Shown: positions 9,832 through 19,530 of the stretch, piece by piece
Layout: every line of letters begins with the position of its first letter
Position numbering within the stretch: the first letter of the stretch is position 1
Origin: an uncultured Clostridia bacterium
GTDB lineage: Bacteria > Bacillota > Clostridia > TANB77 > CAG-508
Length of the DNA stretch: 64,000 nt
Direction: 5' to 3'
Assembly (NCBI GenBank): GCA_948896235.1
Contig: CAQUUC010000001.1
Span: forward strand, 434,001-498,000
Program-made: the position numbers and the translations under genes
The notes under the pieces: model-generated
The model's database searches: none
Seen by the model: the letters and a program-made list of their open reading frames with translations, nothing else
What the model was told of the DNA's origin: nothing

Positions 9832-10086
9832 CTATTCTACTTCTTCTGCCTTTAGAAGTTTGCTTCCATAAGAATAAAGTTCTGCATCCTTCCCGATGTA
9901 AGATAAAAATTCTCTAAAATCTTCTGAATTTTCTCCCAAAAGGCTTTTCATCCAATTTTTAATTGTACTGATTGAATTCCGATCAACAGTTTCTCCTTTG
10001 TAAGTGGCTTCCTCGATAATTCCATCTTTTATTTGGAACCCCATATTAACGCCATTCTCAAAATGAGATACTACCCTCGCAGTCAT
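9832..10086 (-). CDS. Orphan small protein of higher GC content, unknown function
   Basis: I do not recognise this 84-residue soluble protein. Start ATG 10086 has AAAGGAG six bases before it. Codon choice differs from the neighbours (GCG, AGG, ATC, GGG, CTT). Codon 36 is an in-phase CGG (9979-9981), which must be read as Arg for the frame to stay open. A +1 shift there would stop after about ten more codons. It has its own canonical promoter. Together with similar genes at 13058 and 28747, it looks like recently acquired DNA that has not adapted to the host code. The product, if made, is Glu/Lys/Ser-rich with no signal peptide. Confidence 0.7.
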   Translation of the reverse strand: MTARVVSHFENGVNMGFQIKDGIIEEATYKGETVDRNSISTIKNWMKSLLGENSEDFREFLSYIGKDAELYSYGSKLLKAEEVE

Positions 10087-10129
10087 TTTTTCTCCTTTCT
10101 GCATCACTTTTTTGTGTATTATCTATAAT

Positions 10130-10158
10130 ATTATACTTTATTTTTATATGCATTTCAA
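10130..10158 (-). promoter_or_regulatory. Sigma-70-type promoter of the orphan gene
   Basis: TTGAAA and TATAAT on the minus strand, separated by exactly 17 bases, lie about 45 bases before the ATG at 10086. Confidence 0.75.
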
Positions 10159-10197
10159 GATTTTTTTGTATGAAACTTTTATTATAGCTTTCAAGTA

Positions 10198-10221
10198 TAT
10201 AGCTTTTTATTTGTAGCTATA
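10198..10221. promoter_or_regulatory. Inverted repeat upstream of the mgtA-type gene
   Basis: TATAGCT and AGCTATA face each other across ten bases, about 70 bases before the ATPase start. It could be an operator or part of a leader RNA. I see no further support. Confidence 0.3.
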
Positions 10222-10292
10222 AATTGCAATAATGTATTATTTTTCTTTATTTGTGGCATAATGTAAAAAAAGAATTTTAGAGGTGACAATAT

Positions 10293-12915
10293 TTGAACAA
10301 AAATTCAAAATTAGAAGAATTTAATTTAGAAGAAAAATATGGTCTTGAAAGCATTTTACCACGTGATGAATTTTTATCAAAAATGAATTTTTTTAAAAAT
10401 GGTTTAACTACTGATTATGCTAAAAACTTACTACATAAAAATGGACCAAATGAACTAAAAAGTGCTAAAGAAAAGAAATGGTATAATTATTTTTTTGATA
10501 GTCTTTTTAGCCCCTTTAATATTATTCTTTTAGGTATTATGCTTGTATTATTTTATACTGATGTAATTTTGCAAGAGCATTCAAACTATTCCAATATTAT
10601 AGTTATTCTTATTTTAGTAACTGCTTCTACCTTACTGGAATTTTCACAAGAATATCGTTCTAATAAAGCTGCGATCAAACTAAAAAGTTTAGTTGCAACT
10701 ACAACTACTGTTATAAGGGATAATGTTACAGCAAAAATTCCAGTAAAAGATGTTACCTTAGGTGATGTAATAATACTTTCTGCTGGTGACCTAATTCCTG
10801 CTGATTTAAGGATTATAGAAGCTAAGGATTTATATGTTAGTCAATCCTCTCTTAGTGGTGAATCTGAGGCCGTAAAAAAGGTAGTAAACTCTGAACTAAA
10901 ATCTATTAAAGATATAGAAAATATTACAGACTTAGATAATATATGTTTTATGGGTACAAATGTTATAAGTGGTAGTGCTAAAGGAATTGTTATAAAAACT
11001 GCAAAAGATACTTACTTTGGTAAAATTGCAAAAAACATCACAATAGGTAAACCAAAAACTGCTTTTCAAAAAGGACTTGAAAATGTTAGTAAACTATTAG
11101 TTAGATTTATGTTAGTTATGATTCCTATAACCTTTCTAATAAATGTTTGGAAACATGACGTATTAACTGCTTTTACCTTCTCTGTTGCAATTGCAATTGG
11201 TATTACCCCTTTACTACTCCCAGTAATTCTATCTTCAACGCTTGCTAAAGGTGCAATTAGAATGTCTAAAAAGAAAACCATTGTAAAAAAATTAGACTCT
11301 ATTCAAAGTTTTGGAGCTATGAATATATTGTGTACAGATAAAACTGGAACTCTTACAGAGGATAAAATAGTACTTGAAAAATACTTAGATGTAAAAGGAA
11401 ATGAAGATTATGGCGTTTTAAAACATGCTTTTTTAAATGCTTATTTCCAAACTAGTTTAAAAGGTAATATTGATGAAGCAATTATAAACCGAGCCCTTGA
11501 AAATGATATGGGAAATATTCTAGAAAAGTATAAAAAGATAGATGAAATTCCTTTTGATTTTTCAAGAAGACGTCTTTCTGTTGTGGTTTCAAATGGTGAA
11601 AAAACTCAACTTATAACCAAAGGAGCCGTTGAAGAAATTTTAAACATTTGCACTATGCTTAGTTTTAATGGTGAAGTTTCTAAAATCACAAATGAAATTA
11701 AAGATAATATTAGAAGTATTACTAAAAATATGAATAAAGATGGTCTAAGAGTAATTGCAGTATGTCAAAAAAATGATGTGGCTGGAATTACTGATTTTGG
11801 CGTTAAAGATGAATCGAAAATGGTGTTAATGGGATTTATTGGCTTCTTAGACCCTCCAAAAGAAAGTGCAAAAGAAGCTATTGATAGATTAAATAATAAA
11901 GGAGTTCGTGTTATTGTTTTAACTGGTGATAATGCTGAAGTTACTAAATGTATTTGTGAAAAAGTAAATATAAATTCACGGAAAAATTGTTTTAGGTAGC
12001 GAGATTGATAAACTGCAAGATAGTGCTGTTTTAAGACTTCTTAAAAACACAAATATATTTGCTAAACTTTCTCCTATACAAAAAGCTAGAATTATAAGAT
12101 TACTTAAAGCAACTGGTAATGTGGTTGGTTATATGGGTGATGGAATAAATGATAGCCCTTCTCTTACTAATGCTGATGTTGGAATAAGTGTTGATACTGC
12201 TGTAGATATTGCTAAAGAAACTTCAGATGTAATTTTACTTGAAAAAGATTTAAATGTATTGTTAGATGGTGCCCTAGAAGGTAGACGTACTTTTGCAAAT
12301 CTTTTAAAATATATTAAAATGGCTGTTAGTTTTAACTTTGGAGAAGTATTATCTGTACTAATTGCAAGTATATTGCTTCCCTTTCTTCCTATAACACCTA
12401 TACAACTTTTAATACAAAGTTTACTTTATGATTTAGGCCAACTATCATTACCCTTTGATAATGTTGATAATGAATATCTAGAAAAACCAAGAAAATGGGA
12501 TTTAAAAAGTTTATTATACTTCATGCTATTTATGGGACCAACCAGCTCAATTTTTGATTTAATGGTATTTGCTAGTTTATGGTTTGGATTTAATTTAAGG
12601 TTACCAGATGCTGCATTATTTCAAACCATTTGGTTTTCATATGGAGTTGTATCAAATTTAATTGGATTACACATTATAAGAACAGCAAAAACTCCATTTA
12701 TAAAAAGCAATGCTGCAAAACCTGTATATGTAACCTCCATACTTTTAAGTATAATAGCTCTAATTGTACCCTTCACAATCTTAGGCAAATGGATCGGCCT
12801 TGTAGGCTTTCCTCCAATTTATTTAGTTGTAATTATTGGATTCCCTATTTTATATTGTTTTATTGCAAGTATTGTTAAGAAATTATATATTAAAAAATAC
12901 GGTGAATGGATTTAA
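10293..12915 (+). CDS. mgtA: Magnesium-transporting P-type ATPase, with a +1 shift at CGG
   Basis: ATP-driven cation importer of the type IIIB (MgtA/MgtB) group in the plasma membrane. Start is TTG 10293 with AGAGGTGA in front. Domains in order: N-terminal cytoplasmic part, membrane pair, actuator domain with the SGES motif, membrane pair with PLLLPVIL, phosphorylation site CTDKTGTLTED with Asp349, nucleotide domain, hinge MGDGINDSPS, and a C-terminal membrane bundle with LIQSLLYDLGQLSLPFDNVD, which is highly typical of MgtA. The zero frame ends at 11999. At 11979-11981 a CGG after TCA must shift +1 to continue as GKIVLG, giving 873 residues. No other break is seen. Confidence 0.93.
11979..11981 (+). 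other. +1 recoding site CGG-A (mgtA)
   Basis: Codon 563, preceded by TCA. The zero frame reaches a stop six codons later. The +1 frame reads Gly and continues 311 residues through the hinge and transport helices. Confidence 0.93.
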
Positions 12916-12947
12916 GTTGTCAACGGGGACGGGGATTTTTGACAACC
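12916..12947. repeat. REP-like palindrome
   Basis: GTTGTCAA and TTGACAAC flank a G-rich core (GGGGACGGGG). This resembles the extragenic palindromes scattered in many Firmicute genomes. It begins directly after the ATPase stop codon. It could also act as that gene's terminator hairpin. Confidence 0.5.
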
Positions 12948-12973
12948 GTTTGATTTAAATAGTTTGACATAAT

Positions 12974-13002
12974 TTGATTTATAGTTAATTTTATGTTATA
13001 CT
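12974..13002 (+). promoter_or_regulatory. Promoter of the second orphan gene
   Basis: TTGATT and TATACT are spaced by 17 bases and lie about 55 bases before the ATG at 13058. Confidence 0.6.
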
Positions 13003-13057
13003 ATAGTTGTATCATAAACCATAGAGTTTCGTACTAAAGTACAGAAAGGACTACATT

Positions 13058-13252
13058 ATGAGTAAAACCTTTATTTTTGTACCTCAAACAGCTGAGCTCG
13101 CAATATACAAGCTCACAGAAAGCGAACTTATCGCATTGTTATCCTCATTGCCTGGCGGTTTCGTTGAAGTTGAAGCCGGAACAGGCGTATACAAGGTTAA
13201 CGACCTTTCTCAACTTGCTGAAACATATAGCTCTTTGTTTTCGCAGAAGTAA
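13058..13252 (+). CDS. Orphan 64-residue protein of higher GC content, unknown function
   Basis: Small soluble protein with no family I recognise. It begins MSKTFIFVPQTAELA and has the acidic, Gly-containing middle PGGFVEVEAGTGVY. Codon use (CTC, AGC, GCC, GGC, TAC, AAC) contrasts sharply with neighbouring genes. It is a self-contained cassette, with a promoter, AGAAAGGA before the ATG and a strong terminator right after the stop. It contains no in-phase CGG, so it could be translated normally in this host. It resembles the orphan genes at 9832 and 28747 in organisation and composition, suggesting a common foreign source. Confidence 0.7.
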   Translation: MSKTFIFVPQTAELAIYKLTESELIALLSSLPGGFVEVEAGTGVYKVNDLSQLAETYSSLFSQK

Positions 13253-13253
13253 G

Positions 13254-13288
13254 AAAAAGCCCTATCGCTCAAAGTGATGGGGCTTTTT
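13254..13288 (+). terminator. Rho-independent terminator of the orphan gene
   Basis: AAAAAGCCCTATC pairs with GATGGGGCTTTTT, a near-perfect GC-containing stem ending in a T-run, immediately after the TAA. Confidence 0.9.
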
Positions 13289-13405
13289 CTAGTAAATAGT
13301 TTTTAATTTAATAACTCTATGTAAATATATTGTTTTTTCATTTAATTTTGCTAAATTGTTTAGATTCTTTGCCAACTAAAAGTTGCAAGGATTTTATATA
13401 TTATC

Positions 13406-14209
13406 TTATAATACAAAAGATAATATTATTACTGCAATACCCACAATTACTCTATAAATTGCAAAGCCTTTGAAGCTTCCTTTTTTTAGATATTCTAGTA
13501 AAAATTTAATTACAAATATACCAACTAAAAAACTTACTATTATTCCTATAAAAAATGGGATACTAAATACAAAATCTTTAAATTTATATACTGTAGCTGC
13601 AAATACTATTGGTGTTGATAGTAAAAATGAATATTTTGCAGTTGATTCCCTGTCTACTCCCATAAGTCTACCTGTAGTCATTGTTACTCCTGAACGTGAA
13701 ACTCCTGGAATGAATGCTAAACTTTGAGATAACCCTATTAAAAATGTCTGTTTTAAACTCATATGTTCATAATCTGTATTTGCTTTTCCATTTTTATCTA
13801 CAAAGTATAAAATAATTCCCATAACTGCAAGTGCAATTCCTATAATAATTGGCTTTTCTAAAGCGTCACCTACAAAATGGTCTAATAAAAACCCTATTGC
13901 TCCACCAGGTAAAGTTGCAAGCACTATGTACCAAAACATTTTTCCTTCTGTTGTTTTTTCTTTTTTTACTACTTGATTAAATCCACCTTTAATTAATGCT
14001 ATCCAATCTTTGAAAAAGAATATTCCTATTGCTAAAAGAGTTCCAAAGTGTAATGCCACATCAAAACCTTCAAAGGCTGCTTGAAACTCTTGTGATTTAG
14101 TCCATCCTAAAATCCAAGGTATAATATTTAAATGTGCTGAACTTGAAATTGGTAAAAGTTCAGTAAGTCCTTGTACTATTCCTAGTATAATTGCTTGTAG
14201 TATTGTCAT
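13406..14209 (-). CDS. uppP: Undecaprenyl-diphosphatase
   Basis: Integral membrane enzyme (BacA type) that dephosphorylates undecaprenyl diphosphate, recycling the lipid carrier for cell-wall synthesis and giving some bacitracin tolerance. At 267 residues it has the family's length and about eight hydrophobic segments. The signatures are GLTELLPISSSAHL near the N-terminus and PGVSRSGVTM in the middle, which together form the active site. The AGGAGA ribosome site precedes the ATG. The gene lies just downstream of the dipicolinate synthase gene in the same direction. No in-phase CGG occurs. Confidence 0.96.
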   Translation of the reverse strand: MTILQAIILGIVQGLTELLPISSSAHLNIIPWILGWTKSQEFQAAFEGFDVALHFGTLLAIGIFFFKDWIALIKGGFNQVVKKEKTTEGKMFWYIVLATLPGGAIGFLLDHFVGDALEKPIIIGIALAVMGIILYFVDKNGKANTDYEHMSLKQTFLIGLSQSLAFIPGVSRSGVTMTTGRLMGVDRESTAKYSFLLSTPIVFAATVYKFKDFVFSIPFFIGIIVSFLVGIFVIKFLLEYLKKGSFKGFAIYRVIVGIAVIILSFVL

Positions 14210-14255
14210 TTTATTTCTCTCCTTTTAATTTATTCTTTTGAAATATATAAAATTC

Positions 14256-15113
14256 CTACCCTATTTCTTTAAACATATTAATTAATGTTTCTTTCATAAA
14301 CTCTGCTGAAGTTATAGGCGATACTTTTCCTGGAAGTGATAATGCCCAGTTAAATTTTATTCCTAATTCTTTTATAGCATTTCTATCTACACCACCTGGG
14401 TTTGATGCTAAATCTATTATTAGAGCGTCTTCTTTTACTTCTTTTAACATTTCTCTATCTAATACTACAAACGGTATTGTATTAACTATAATATCATACT
14501 TATTTATTTTTTCTTTTAATTCTATTAAATTAATTGGCTCATATCCATATGCCTTAATCCATGCAAGATCTGTTGTCTTTCTTGCTTCACATGCCACTTT
14601 AGCACCTATTCCATCAAGCATTTTCGCTAGAACTTTTCCGATTCTACCAAAGCCCATTACTAATACATTATTGCCATGCAAGTTCTTTGGTGTTTCATTT
14701 ATTGCAATTTGTATCGCTCCCTCTGCTGTTGATATGGCGTTTAGAACAGCTAATTCTTCTCTTTTTACAATATCTAATATAGTTATATTTCTTTCATTTG
14801 CTTTATCATATACTTCTTGCTTTATACTACCTGCAATAAAAGTTTTTCCTTCTAGTGCATTTAGTAATTCATCTATACTAACTTTATTATCACTAAATGG
14901 TGTATTTATATATTCTTCATTACTTGATAATGGTAAAGGTCCAACAACTATATCTGCATCTTTTATACATTCTTCTAAATTATTACTTTTTTTAGTTATC
15001 TCTGGACTTTTTTCTACTCCATATGTATTTACAATATAACCTTCTTTTTCTAACATTCCTGCTAGTTTAATAATTCTTAAATCTCCACCTATTACTGCTA
15101 TATTTTTTATCAA
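14256..15113 (-). CDS. dpaA: Dipicolinate synthase subunit A
   Basis: NAD(P)-binding subunit of dipicolinate synthase, which makes the spore-core chelator dipicolinic acid in the mother cell from a lysine-pathway intermediate. The N-terminus IAVIGGDLR is characteristic. The Rossmann motif VMGFGRIGKVLA is in the middle and the C-terminal part has SLPGKVSPITSA. I prefer TTG 15113 as start, because GGAAAGTGAT sits just before it. GTG 15122 would lie inside that ribosome site. The usual partner gene, subunit B, is not next to it. dapB, which acts in the same metabolic branch, is elsewhere in this window. No in-phase CGG occurs. Confidence 0.9.
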   Translation of the reverse strand: MIKNIAVIGGDLRIIKLAGMLEKEGYIVNTYGVEKSPEITKKSNNLEECIKDADIVVGPLPLSSNEEYINTPFSDNKVSIDELLNALEGKTFIAGSIKQEVYDKANERNITILDIVKREELAVLNAISTAEGAIQIAINETPKNLHGNNVLVMGFGRIGKVLAKMLDGIGAKVACEARKTTDLAWIKAYGYEPINLIELKEKINKYDIIVNTIPFVVLDREMLKEVKEDALIIDLASNPGGVDRNAIKELGIKFNWALSLPGKVSPITSAEFMKETLINMFKEIG

Positions 15114-15202
15114 TATAATCACTTTCCTTATGTTATATTTAGGTTTTATGGTGTACCTATAAACCTTTTTCTTCTTTTTATTTTATGAAACTAATCTTAT
15201 AG

Positions 15203-16408
15203 TTATTCCTTTTCTCTTTGTTCTTCCTTATCTATTCCTTCATTTTGTTTTTCTTTTTTTAATCTAATATTATTTAAGCTTAGTTTTCCTACTAATTTCA
15301 TTGTATTTTCTAAATGTTCTTGTACTTTTATTTCTTTAGGTGTTAAGTTACTTTCTTTTTCTTGTTCTTCTTCCATATCTGGATAGTTTATATAACTTTT
15401 AACAGGAATAAAAAGTGGTTCTTTGTCTGCTTTATCATAAAAATTGTGATCTAATTCTATTGCAATATTTAAGAATTTAACAGCATTTTCTTTGTCGCCT
15501 CTAATCATGTATATCTTTGCTAAATTGTAATATGCTTTTGGCTCTATATCTTTACTCAAAACACTTTGCATAAAGTATTTTTCCGCTTCTTCTAAATCAT
15601 TATATATTAAGCTAATTTGTGCTAAATTATAATATCCATTATATAGTAATGTGTTTATCGCTGCAGCTTTTTCATAACAAGATTTTGCATTTTTAAAGTC
15701 ATTAAGCATTGTGTATACAATTCCCATGTTATAATAAAGTTCATAACTTGCAGGATTATATTTTAACGCTTCGTTATATATATTAGATGCTTCTTTATAT
15801 CTTTCTTGCTCACAATATATATCTCCTAATAATATTGTCGCGTCCAACATTTCTGGTTTTTTTCTTAAAAGTTCTTCTAACATCTGGCTTGCTTCTTTTT
15901 TCTTTCCCAAATCATTTAATAAATAAGATATCTTATAATACGAATTATAATCTTTCTTATTTATCTGTATAGCTTGTACATATTCATCAATTGCTTTTCT
16001 CATTCCGCCTTCTTTTTCATAAATTTCAGCTAACATTTTATGACCATAGTAACTCTCAGGATATTTAGTAACTAGAGTTATTAAGAAATTCTTTGCACCT
16101 TTAGAATCCTTCATCAACAATGCGATTTTAGCAAGTGATATATAGATAATTTCTGAAAAACTAATTCCTTTATATTCGAAATATATAATTATTACTGGTA
16201 TTATTACTGACAATAAATATATAAGAAATTTCATAAAAACTCCAATATTTAATTTGAAAATAATTTCTATAAAGCTTATAAGAATTCCTATAGCTTGCAT
16301 GCAAAGAATAATTACATAGTTTGTATCATTCTTTTTTATCATTTTAAAGAAAATTAATATAAATAATGAAAATGCCAATACATTAAAAATAATCTTCTCA
16401 AATAACAT
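15203..16408 (-). CDS. Membrane-anchored TPR repeat protein
   Basis: Protein of about 400 residues with four or so hydrophobic segments in the first 90 residues, followed by roughly seven tetratricopeptide repeats (for example SYYGHKMLAEIYEKEGG and SYELYYNMGIVYTMLND) and a charged tail. TPR domains bind other proteins. The membrane anchor suggests a scaffold for an assembly at the cytoplasmic face, but the partner is unknown. I use the second ATG (16408), eight bases after AAAGGGG. The first ATG at 16414 is too close to the ribosome site. It lies between uvrA and dpaA, all on the minus strand. Confidence 0.82.
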   Translation of the reverse strand: MLFEKIIFNVLAFSLFILIFFKMIKKNDTNYVIILCMQAIGILISFIEIIFKLNIGVFMKFLIYLLSVIIPVIIIYFEYKGISFSEIIYISLAKIALLMKDSKGAKNFLITLVTKYPESYYGHKMLAEIYEKEGGMRKAIDEYVQAIQINKKDYNSYYKISYLLNDLGKKKEASQMLEELLRKKPEMLDATILLGDIYCEQERYKEASNIYNEALKYNPASYELYYNMGIVYTMLNDFKNAKSCYEKAAAINTLLYNGYYNLAQISLIYNDLEEAEKYFMQSVLSKDIEPKAYYNLAKIYMIRGDKENAVKFLNIAIELDHNFYDKADKEPLFIPVKSYINYPDMEEEQEKESNLTPKEIKVQEHLENTMKLVGKLSLNNIRLKKEKQNEGIDKEEQREKE

Positions 16409-16490
16409 TTTCATTCCCCTTTCTAGTTTTTTATATACCTATTTTATGACATTTCCTTCCAAAAGTCTATAGAATTATTAAATAAAATAC

Positions 16491-16525
16491 AAAAAAGCCA
16501 CCTATTATATAAATAAGTGGCTTTT
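16491..16525 (-). terminator. Rho-independent terminator of uvrA
   Basis: AAAGCCAC/GTGGCTTT stem followed by TTTT on the minus strand. It starts four bases past the shifted uvrA stop at 16529 but about 100 bases past the unshifted stop. Its position therefore supports the shifted end. Confidence 0.88.
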
Positions 16526-16528
16526 AAT

Positions 16529-19363
16529 CTATTCTAAATATTTCTTTAAAAATTTACCTGTATAGCTTTTATCATTTTTAACTATTTGTTCTGGAGTACC
16601 TATGCCTATTATTTCTCCGCCATTATCTCCACCGTTCTTTACCAAGGTCTATTATATGGTCTGCTGTTTTTATTAAATCCAAATTATGTTCTATAACTAT
16701 TATACTGTTTCCTGTATCTACTAATCTTTGTAAAATATCTACTAATCTATGAACATCTGCTATATGAAGTCCTGTTGTTGGCTCATCTAGTATATATAAG
16801 GTTTTTCCTGTTGCTTTTTTTGAAAGTTCTGTTGCAAGTTTTACTCTTTGTGCCTCTCCTCCAGAAAGTGTGGTAGATGGTTGTCCTAGTTTTATATATC
16901 CTAATCCTACATCATTTAAAGTTTGAATTTTTTGCTTTATCTTAGGTACATTTTCGAAGAAAACTAGTGCTTCCTCTACTGTCATATCTAATACATCTGC
17001 TATTGTTTTTCCTTTATATTTTACTTCTAGAGTTTCTCTATTATATCTTTTACCTTTACATACTTCACAAGGAACATATATATCTGGTAAAAAGTGCATT
17101 TCGATTCTTAATATACCATCACCTGAACATGCCTCACATCTTCCACCTGGCATATTAAAACTAAATCTTCCTTTTTCATATCCTCTTAATTTTGCTTCAT
17201 TTGTAGTAGCAAATATTTCACGAATACTATCAAATACCCCTGTATAAGTTGCTGGATTAGAACGTGGTGTTCTTCCTATTGGAGATTGGTCTATATTTAT
17301 TATTTTATCTATATTTTCTAATCCTTTTACCTCTTTACATTTTCCAGGTTTTTCATTAGATCCATTTAATTCCTTTGCAATGGTTTTATATAATACTTCA
17401 TTAACTAGTGTACTTTTTCCAGATCCCGAAACACCAGTTACACAAGTAAATACACCTAGTGGAAATTTAACATTTATATTTTTTAAGTTATTCTCTTTTG
17501 CACCTATTACTTCAATTGCTTTTCCATTTGATTTTCTTCTTTTTTTAGGTACAAGTATTTTCTTTCTTCCACTTAAGTATTGACCTGTAATAGATTCACT
17601 TACCTTTTTTATTTCTTCTGCTGTTCCTTGTGCTAATACTTGTCCGCCGTGTACACCAGCACCTGGTCCTATATCTATTATTTGGTCTGCGGCATACATT
17701 GTATCTTCGTCGTGTTCTACAACAATTAAAGTATTTCCTATATCACGTAATTTTTTTAATGTAGCTATTAATTTGTCATTATCTCTTTGATGTAATCCTA
17801 TACTTGGCTCATCTAATATATAAAGTACTCCTGTTAAACCAGAACCTATTTGCGTTGCAAGACGTATACGTTGTGCTTCTCCACCTGAAAGAGTTCCAGC
17901 TCCTCTTGATAATGTTAAATATTCAAGTCCTACATCTATTAAAAATTGAAGTCTTTGTTTTAGCTCTTTAAAAATCATATCTGCAATCATTGCTTCTTTT
18001 TTGGTAAGTTTTAATGATTCTAGATATTCTTTTATTTTAACAATAGACATATCTGTTAATTCATTTATGTTTTTATCTCCAACTTTTACTGCTAAACTTT
18101 CTTTTTTTAGTCTTGCACCATGACAAGTTTCACAAGGGCTATAGCTCATATACATCTCATAAAAATCTCTCATACCTTGAGATTTTGTTTCATTATAACG
18201 TCTATTTAAAGTTGGTATAACCCCTTCAAATGGTACTTTAAATTTTCTTGTTCCGTGCAGCTGAAGTATATTCAAAATCTATTTCTTCGTCACCTGTACC
18301 ATATAAAATCTTTTCTAAAAATTCACGTGGTAATTTTTTTATTGGTTGCTTTATATTTACTCCATAGTGTTTTGCTATACTTTCAAAATACATTTTAGCC
18401 ATTGTATCGCCTTTTTTCATTGTGCTTGCACCAAATGCTTTTACACCATCATACAAAGTTTTATTTTTATCTGGTATAATTAAATCTTCATCCATTTTCA
18501 TTAAATATCCAATACCTGTACAAGTTGGACAAGCACCAAATGGATTATTAAATGAAAACATTCTTGGAGATAGCTCTTCAAAGCTTATTCCACAATCAGG
18601 ACAAGCATAATTTCCACTATATAATTTTTCTATATGCTTTCCATCATTTATTGCATCAATTAACACTAAATTATCTGCATGTTTTAATGCTATTTCTACT
18701 GATTCTGCAAGCCTATTTCTTATCTCTTCTTTTATGACTAGTCTGTCTACAATTATTTCTACATTATGCTTTTTCTTTCTATCTATTTGTAGATCATCTG
18801 TTAATTCAACGTTCTCTCCATCTATTCTTGCACGAACAAATCCTTCTTTTGTAAAGTCTTCAAGTAGCTTAATAAATTCACCCTTTCTTCCTCTAACAAC
18901 AGGTGCTAGTACTTGAATTTTGGTTCCTTCATCTAATTCCATAATATTATCTACTATTTGATCTAGTGTTTGTTTTTCAATTTTTTTACCACAATTTGGA
19001 CAATATGGTACACCTATTCTTGCATATAATAAACGAATATAATCATATATTTCTGTTACTGTTCCAACAGTAGAACGTGGATTTTTTGATGTGGTTTTTT
19101 GGTCTATTGATATTGCTGGTGAAAGGCCTTCTATAGTTTCTACGTCTGGCTTTTCCATTAATCCTAAAAATTGACGTGCATAACTAGATAAACTTTCAAC
19201 ATATCTTCTTTGTCCTTCTGCATATAAAGTATCAAAGGCAAGAGAAGATTTTCCGTGAGCCTGAAAGTCCTGTTACAACAACAAGTTTATCTCTTGGTAT
19301 TTCTAAATTTATATCCTTTAAATTGTGCTCTTTTGCTCCCTTTATTATTATTTTATCATTCAT
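16529..19363 (-). CDS. uvrA: UvrABC system protein A, with three +1 shifts at CGG
   Basis: DNA-damage sensor of nucleotide excision repair, a dimeric ABC ATPase with zinc fingers. In unshifted form the gene falls into four pieces. Each break is an in-phase CGG (19253-19255, 18253-18255, 16632-16634), and a +1 shift at each gives one 943-residue protein of normal length. It starts MNDKIIIKGAKEHNL. The first ATPase P-loop is TGLSGSGKS, whose last Gly comes from the first shift. A zinc-finger CPNCG and CPDCG pair follow. The ABC signatures are LSGGEAQR (twice), the second P-loop is VSGSGKSTL, and the CEACSGDG and CEVCKGKRY zinc module is present. The end has the conserved Gly-rich EGGDNGG block, where the third shift lies. 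Confidence 0.96.
16632..16634 (-). other. +1 recoding site CGG-T (uvrA, third)
   Basis: Zero-frame GAA CGG TGG AGA TAA ends two codons after the CGG. The +1 frame gives the conserved Gly-rich C-terminal block of UvrA and a stop right before the terminator. Confidence 0.95.
18253..18255 (-). other. +1 recoding site CGG-A (uvrA, second)
   Basis: Preceded by GCA. The +1 frame reads GTRKFKVPFEGV, the expected UvrA continuation. The zero frame stops after five codons. Confidence 0.95.
19253..19255 (-). other. +1 recoding site CGG-A (uvrA, first)
   Basis: Preceded by TCA at codon 37. The Gly produced is the last Gly of the Walker A motif (GSGKS), which is essential for ATP binding. Confidence 0.96.
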
Positions 19364-19466
19364 TTTTTACCCCCAATATGTATATATTTTTATATTATTA
19401 ATACATACAACCCATATTATACTATATTTGTTTTATTTAAACAAGTGTTTGTGTAAAAATATAAAT

Positions 19467-19521
19467 AAAATACCCCTTAAAATTATTTCTTTTAATCTTT
19501 ATAATTTTAAAGAAGTATTTT
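19467..19521 (-). terminator. Long AT-rich terminator hairpin
   Basis: AAAATAC...AATTAT and its complement form a stem of about 20 pairs (with small mismatches) just past the HAD-like gene's stop. It is followed on the minus strand by a T-rich tract. Confidence 0.7.
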
Positions 19522-19530
19522 ATTTATATA

